Source: Bombella pollinis (GTDB lineage: Bacteria > Pseudomonadota > Alphaproteobacteria > Acetobacterales > Acetobacteraceae). From it: 64,000 bases of DNA. The translations under genes were made by a program, and so were the position numbers. The notes below the pieces were generated by a model. That model was not told the DNA's origin. It searched no databases and saw only the letters and a list, made by a program, of their open reading frames with translations. Below are positions 59,698-64,000 of the stretch, piece by piece. Every line of letters starts with the position of its first letter. The first letter of the stretch is position 1. The stretch covers positions 124,001 to 188,000 of the forward strand of contig NZ_JANIDX010000003.1 of NCBI RefSeq assembly GCF_026385485.1, written 5' to 3'.

Positions 59698-61227
59698 ATG
59701 GCGGTAAAAACGCGGGAACTGCTTTATGCAGCGTTTATGGCGGTCACGATCATCCCTTTTCCCAAAGCTTATGCTGATCTCACGCTGTTTTCCCGTAAAG
59801 ATATCACCATCAATGCTGCATTAGATATTGGTGGCGATGCGTTTTATTTCCCTAATGCTAATTTTGCGACAGGTTCTTACGCGCCGCATAAAGGGGGGTA
59901 CTATACACGCACGAAGAATGTCACCCTTGGGGAGCTTTATGGCCAGCCTATGCTTTCTGGCACATGGAAGACACCGTGGGGATTTTCAGTTTTTGGGCTA
60001 GTTTCAGCCATTGGCTCTACCACCCTTGGCGATGGTGATGCAGAGAGTGTGAGCCAAACCTCTGGCACACCACGGCAGGTGAATCTTGAGGATGCAAATC
60101 TTGGTGTCAAAATCCCTCTCACGAAAACAAAGCGGCTGATTATTGAGGGCGGGCGGCAGAAGTTCCAAATTGATGATGGGTTCTTGATGGGGAAGGGGGC
60201 CTATAGCTCCGGTGAGAGAGGGGCGTGGTGGTATGCGCCACGTTTTGCTTTTTCTGGCCCGGGGGTCATTAAATATGAGGGGAAATCTTTACGCTCTGAT
60301 GTATTTATGTTGGAGAATAATAGTAATAACCGCCAGACTTATGGAAATGATAAGCCAGAAACAAAGTTTGTTGGGTTTGATGTTACGTTATTCCGCAGTA
60401 AGCCGGGGGGCGATGGGGCCTCTACTTATGGTGATAGAGCCGCCTATATTACGCTGACCTATTTTTATGTGCGTCATGCGGATAAAGGTGCGGCCTATGA
60501 TTACTCCAATAGGGCAGATAGGCAGGGGATGAATGTCGTAGCTCTTAGCTGGGGCGGGACACCCTTTGCGATGAAGGCTCATCCTTTTACAAAGAATATC
60601 ACATTTTACGGCAATTTTGTCTCGGAGCAGAATAGCCATGCAGGCAATGGCTATAAGGGTGTAAGTGCTTATGCTGTATATGTAGAGCCCGGCTATACAT
60701 TTGCAAATGCACCTTGGCGGCCTCATATATTCTACCGTTATACACGCTTTAGTGGCGGCAGGGATTTACATAGCCGGACAAAGCATAATTACGATACTTT
60801 CTTTTTATATGATGGCGCGCGCTATACTTATGGCGGCTATTGGCCGGGTGAGATTGTAGGTAATAATCTCTCGCCTTTATCTAATATGGAGATTCAGCAA
60901 TTTGATATTACAGGTGTGCCGCCTGTTCATTTATGGAAGAAGGATGACGAGCTAAAGCTTGGCCTGCATTTTTATGACCTCGCTTATCTTTATCCTACCG
61001 GGGCAGGGCTGCCAGCGGGGACAAAACGGCGTATGTCTGATGAGGTGAATATCTCTGCCGAATATGCGTTGGACGCTAATACATCAGGTGCGATTGCTGC
61101 GGGGGCGGCTTTTTCTGGTCCAGCAGGGCGAGCTTTAGTGCGTGCTGGTGTGCCTGCTGGGCAGACGATGCCGGGGGTACACGGGGCGTCTGGCGTGGTG
61201 GAGTTATATTTTTATAAACATTTTTGA
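59698..61227 (+). CDS. Outer-membrane beta-barrel porin, paralogue 1
   Basis: 509-residue predicted barrel. Signal peptide ends near KAYA-DL. The mature part has alternating aromatic strands (TWKTPWGFSVFGLVS, RGAWWYAPRFAF, ITFYGNFVSEQNSHAG, WRPHIFYRYTRFSGG) and ends VVELYFYKHF with the terminal Phe that barrels use for insertion. It most resembles alginate-export or substrate-specific porin types, but I cannot name a family with certainty. ATG at 59698 follows AAGGATAGTC. A close paralogue follows 250 bases downstream. Confidence 0.78.
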   Translation: MAVKTRELLYAAFMAVTIIPFPKAYADLTLFSRKDITINAALDIGGDAFYFPNANFATGSYAPHKGGYYTRTKNVTLGELYGQPMLSGTWKTPWGFSVFGLVSAIGSTTLGDGDAESVSQTSGTPRQVNLEDANLGVKIPLTKTKRLIIEGGRQKFQIDDGFLMGKGAYSSGERGAWWYAPRFAFSGPGVIKYEGKSLRSDVFMLENNSNNRQTYGNDKPETKFVGFDVTLFRSKPGGDGASTYGDRAAYITLTYFYVRHADKGAAYDYSNRADRQGMNVVALSWGGTPFAMKAHPFTKNITFYGNFVSEQNSHAGNGYKGVSAYAVYVEPGYTFANAPWRPHIFYRYTRFSGGRDLHSRTKHNYDTFFLYDGARYTYGGYWPGEIVGNNLSPLSNMEIQQFDITGVPPVHLWKKDDELKLGLHFYDLAYLYPTGAGLPAGTKRRMSDEVNISAEYALDANTSGAIAAGAAFSGPAGRALVRAGVPAGQTMPGVHGASGVVELYFYKHF

Positions 61228-61477
61228 GATTTTTTGAGAGGTAATTTTCATACGGGAAAGGCCGTCCCCATAGTGCTTTCAAAGAGAGGAAAAGGCACGG
61301 AGAACAGGGCATTAACGGCTGATAAACAAAAATCTACATTCTACAATAATAAAAGAATAACTTTATATATAGATGAGAAAGTATAGGTTTAGTTAATAAC
61401 TAATTATGTCATGATATAGACAGAGTTAGATTATCCTGTAATAAAAGAGCGACAAAGTACCCCAAAAAGGTTTGAAT

Positions 61478-63007
61478 ATGGCATCAAAATTGCGGAGATT
61501 GCTTATCTCTCTGGCCGCATTAGGCAATGTCTATGCAGTTTCTGACGCTTATGCAGATCAGACACTTATTGAGAGTAAGAATGTTACGATTAAAGCCGGG
61601 TTGGATATTGGCGGGGATGCGTTTTTTCTACCCAATACGAATTACGGTGCGGGTTCTTATAGGCAACGCCGCTCAGGCGGTTATGCGTTGATTCAAGATA
61701 CGACCTATGCGGAGCTCTATGGCAAGCCAATTCTCTCAGGGCAATGGAAGACCCCGTGGGGCTTTACGGTCTTTGGTCAAGCATCGGCGATTGGCTCGAC
61801 AACCTTAGGCGATGGGGATGCAGAAAGCCTCTCCCAAACCACGCGTACGCCGCGGGCGATTACGTTGGAGGAAGCTAATTTGGGGGTCGATTTGCCGTTT
61901 AATAAAGACCAGAAGTTGATCATCGAAGGGGGGCGACAAAAGTTCCAGATTGATGATGGTTTTCTTGTGGGGAAGGGGGCTTATAGCTCTGGGGACCGCG
62001 GGGCGTGGTGGTATGCGCCGCGTTTTGCTTTTGCAGGACCTGGGGTGATTAAATATCAAGGTAAGCATATCCGTGCCGATGCGTTTATGCTGGAGAATAA
62101 CACTAATAACAATCAGACTCGCAATAATGATCGCCCGGAGACGAAGTTTGAGGGGTTTGATGTTACCCTTTTTCGCAGCAAAGAGGGTGGTAACGGTGGT
62201 GCAGTTTATGAGGATAGAGCGGCCTATATTACGTTAGCGTATTTTCATGTGCGTAAGGCGAATATTGGGGCCGCTTATGACTACGCAAACCGTGCGGACC
62301 GGCAGGGGATGAATGTTACGCAGCTCAGTTGGGGTGGGACGTTCATTCCTGTAAAAACATGGGGCATTGACAAGCATTTCTCCCTATATGGGACGTTTGT
62401 TTCTGAACAAAATAGCCATGCAGGTAATGGTTATAAGGGTGTTAGCGCCTATGCAACCTATATAGAGCCGGGATATACGTTTACATCTCTGCCATGGAAG
62501 CCCCATATATTCTACCGCTATACGCGCTTTAGTGGAGGGAAGAACCCTCATAGCCGGACAAAACATAATTATGATACATATTTTCTTTATGATGGTCGCC
62601 GCTATACTTATGGCGGATATTGGCCGGGAGAGATTACAGGCATGTATCTTGCTCCGCTCTCGAATATGGAAATTCATCAGGTGGACTTGACAGGCGTGCC
62701 CCCAATCCATTTATTACGCAAAGGCGATGAATTAAAGTTGGGTCTGCATTTCTATGACCTTTCTTTTCTCTATCCCAGTGGCTCTGGCCTGCCGAGTACG
62801 GTAGGGCGGCATATGTCGGATGAGGTTGATCTTTCTGCTGAATATTCGTTTGATGCCAATACATCTGGAGCCATTACAGGAGGGGCCGCATTTGCAGGTC
62901 CTGGGGGTAAGGCCCTTGCAAAAGCAGGGATCCCTAGTGGGATGAATGTTCCGCCCATGCATGGGACATCAGGCGTTCTGGAACTTTATTTTTACCGGCA
63001 TTTTTAG
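61478..63007 (+). CDS. Outer-membrane beta-barrel porin, paralogue 2
   Basis: 509 residues, aligned end to end with the preceding gene and sharing most residues by eye, including ALDIGGD/GLDIGGD near the N terminus, SAIGSTTLGDGDAES, GGRQKFQIDDGFL, YANRADRQGMNV and the ELYFYRHF end. Signal peptide ends near DAYA-DQ. It differs mainly in loops (MLENNTNNNQTRNN, SKEGGNGGAVYED), the places where porins change specificity. Start ATG at 61478 with AAAAAGG upstream; a TTG two codons earlier is less likely. The pair arose by duplication. The 250-base gap before it is AT-rich from 61320 to 61470. Confidence 0.8.
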   Translation: MASKLRRLLISLAALGNVYAVSDAYADQTLIESKNVTIKAGLDIGGDAFFLPNTNYGAGSYRQRRSGGYALIQDTTYAELYGKPILSGQWKTPWGFTVFGQASAIGSTTLGDGDAESLSQTTRTPRAITLEEANLGVDLPFNKDQKLIIEGGRQKFQIDDGFLVGKGAYSSGDRGAWWYAPRFAFAGPGVIKYQGKHIRADAFMLENNTNNNQTRNNDRPETKFEGFDVTLFRSKEGGNGGAVYEDRAAYITLAYFHVRKANIGAAYDYANRADRQGMNVTQLSWGGTFIPVKTWGIDKHFSLYGTFVSEQNSHAGNGYKGVSAYATYIEPGYTFTSLPWKPHIFYRYTRFSGGKNPHSRTKHNYDTYFLYDGRRYTYGGYWPGEITGMYLAPLSNMEIHQVDLTGVPPIHLLRKGDELKLGLHFYDLSFLYPSGSGLPSTVGRHMSDEVDLSAEYSFDANTSGAITGGAAFAGPGGKALAKAGIPSGMNVPPMHGTSGVLELYFYRHF

Positions 63008-63038
63008 GGCAATACGGGCTTTTCTTCTGTTCTGCCTT

Positions 63039-63067
63039 CCATTTTGTCGGGAGATGTCACAAAATGG
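63039..63067. promoter_or_regulatory. Perfect inverted repeat before the permease gene
   Basis: CCATTTTGT (63039-63047) and ACAAAATGG (63059-63067) are exact reverse complements separated by 11 bases. It is not followed by a T-run, so it could be an operator for the permease gene starting 70 bases further on, or a hairpin ending the porin transcript. Confidence 0.45.
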
Positions 63068-63137
63068 GTTACCGTAGCGGAGTGTTCATCTTTTTTACTG
63101 GGTGCCCCGTACAGCCAACTATCATAAGGACCTTTTC

Positions 63138-64000
63138 ATGAAGGAACCAACTAGCGATCAAACCGTGTCCGAGGATAAAGGACTTTCGAGTCGTCATATC
63201 GCGATGATTGCCCTGGGCGGTGTGATTGGCGCGGGACTTTTTGTCGGGAGTAGTGCGGCTATAGCAAAGGCGGGACCGGGCATTGCGCTCGTTTTCGTTG
63301 CTGTGGGCTTCTTAATCATGGCGATCATGCGCATGCTGGGCGAGATTGTCGTGAGTGACCCGGGCCGTGGCTCCTTTGTGGAATATATTCGTCTTGCCCA
63401 TGGGGATCGGATCGGCTTTGCCTCTGGCTGGCTTTACTGGTTTTTCTGGGTGGTGGTGATTGGCTCGGAGGCTATCGCTGGGGCCATGATGCTGCGGGAT
63501 TGGATCCATCTGCCTGTCTGGGTGTTGTCTGTCCTGCTCATCATCAGCATGAAGCTGGTGAACTTCTTTGCGCCAAAGATTTTTGGTGAATGTGAGTTCT
63601 GGCTTTCCAGCATCAAAGTGTTCACCATTGTGGCCTTTATCTTGCTGGCATTGCTTTATGTCCTGCATGTTTTTGGTCATGGTGTGTCCGTGCATGAGAA
63701 TCTCTTTGGTCGCCGTGGTTTGTTCCCTAATGGTATTGTGCCGCTGCTTGCCCTTGTGCCAACGGTGTTGTTCACCATGATGGGGTCTGAGATTTCCACC
63801 GTTGCGGCGGCTGAAACATCCGATCCGGGCGAGAACGTCTCCCGCGTGACACGGACACTCGGCTTGCGGATTATGATGTTCTATGTCTCCTCCATCTGCT
63901 TGATTACAATGATCGTGCCGTGGTGGAGCCTTTATCCGGGTAAATCCCCCTTCGTGGCTGTGTTGAAGGTTATGGGTGTGCCGGGTGCTGCGCTCATTAT
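63138..64000 (+). CDS. Amino-acid permease, APC superfamily (3' end outside window)
   Basis: First 287 residues of an amino-acid transporter of the AAT family (GabP/proline-permease-like). The opening GLSSRHIAMIALGGVIGAGLFVGS is the hallmark of the first helix; SDPGRGSFVEY and the TVAAAETSDPGENVSRV segment are also conserved. Seven or more membrane helices are visible before the window edge. ATG at 63138 follows AAGGACC. The substrate (GABA, proline or another amino acid) cannot be told from this part. Confidence 0.9.
   Translation, partial: MKEPTSDQTVSEDKGLSSRHIAMIALGGVIGAGLFVGSSAAIAKAGPGIALVFVAVGFLIMAIMRMLGEIVVSDPGRGSFVEYIRLAHGDRIGFASGWLYWFFWVVVIGSEAIAGAMMLRDWIHLPVWVLSVLLIISMKLVNFFAPKIFGECEFWLSSIKVFTIVAFILLALLYVLHVFGHGVSVHENLFGRRGLFPNGIVPLLALVPTVLFTMMGSEISTVAAAETSDPGENVSRVTRTLGLRIMMFYVSSICLITMIVPWWSLYPGKSPFVAVLKVMGVPGAALI

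Noticed and set aside
1..64000. CRISPR arrays, insertion sequences or prophage genes
   Set aside because: I saw no regularly spaced repeats, transposase motifs or phage structural genes on either strand.

Overview
The window looks like chromosomal DNA of an alphaproteobacterium of the acetic acid bacterium family (Acetobacteraceae). The grounds are a fused transaldolase/glucose-6-phosphate isomerase inside a pentose-phosphate operon, an IspDF fusion, a SAM-II riboswitch before metZ, a CtrA-type regulator, a type II NADH dehydrogenase and several twin-arginine (Tat) exported proteins. The genus cannot be fixed from the sequence alone; a sugar-niche or insect-associated relative of Bombella/Saccharibacter is a guess. 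I see no insertion sequence, prophage, plasmid gene or CRISPR array.

Layout. 1-8125 (minus strand): ispDF (cut by the window edge), apaG, metZ under a SAM-II riboswitch, a periplasmic hypothetical, a 2OG-Fe(II) dioxygenase, ndh, argJ and a PpiC-type foldase; a tRNA-Gly(CCC) lies on the plus strand. 8461-24813 (plus strand) is a housekeeping block: secA, yebC, ruvCAB, then the Tol-Pal envelope system (ybgC-tolQRAB-pal-cpoB), tilS, ftsH and glmM. 24881-29435 (minus strand): a CtrA homologue whose receiver has lost its phospho-acceptor aspartate, an AT-rich gap of about 480 bp, then an ankyrin-hisC-M29 peptidase-unknown operon. 29746-38597 (plus strand): a seven-gene pentose-phosphate/gluconate operon (tkt, tal-pgi, gnd, HAD phosphatase, pgl, rpiA, gntK) closed by a clear terminator.

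38770-53457 is mixed: a GT61 glycosyltransferase with an extra C-terminal domain, a HerA-like ATPase coupled to a flavoprotein, panC, gldA, a soluble globin-coupled chemotaxis-type sensor, an orphan acidic protein, an AspT-like exchanger beside an exported asparaginase, an exported lactonase-like protein, a GIY-YIG/DUF4357 protein and gpmA. 53614-64000 is envelope-rich: HdeD, a tandem array of four IalB-like secreted proteins (the second interrupted by an in-frame TAG), a divergent ProA, a Tat-exported short-chain dehydrogenase, two tandem paralogous outer-membrane barrels and the start of an amino-acid permease.

Taken together, carbon flow appears centred on gluconate and the pentose-phosphate pathway; aspartate may be gained by periplasmic asparagine hydrolysis followed by exchange; the right third invests heavily in the cell surface. 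The observations most worth following up are the phospho-site-less CtrA, the IalB array with its amber codon, and the Tat-exported dehydrogenase. All family assignments come from reading motifs by eye; no database search was run.
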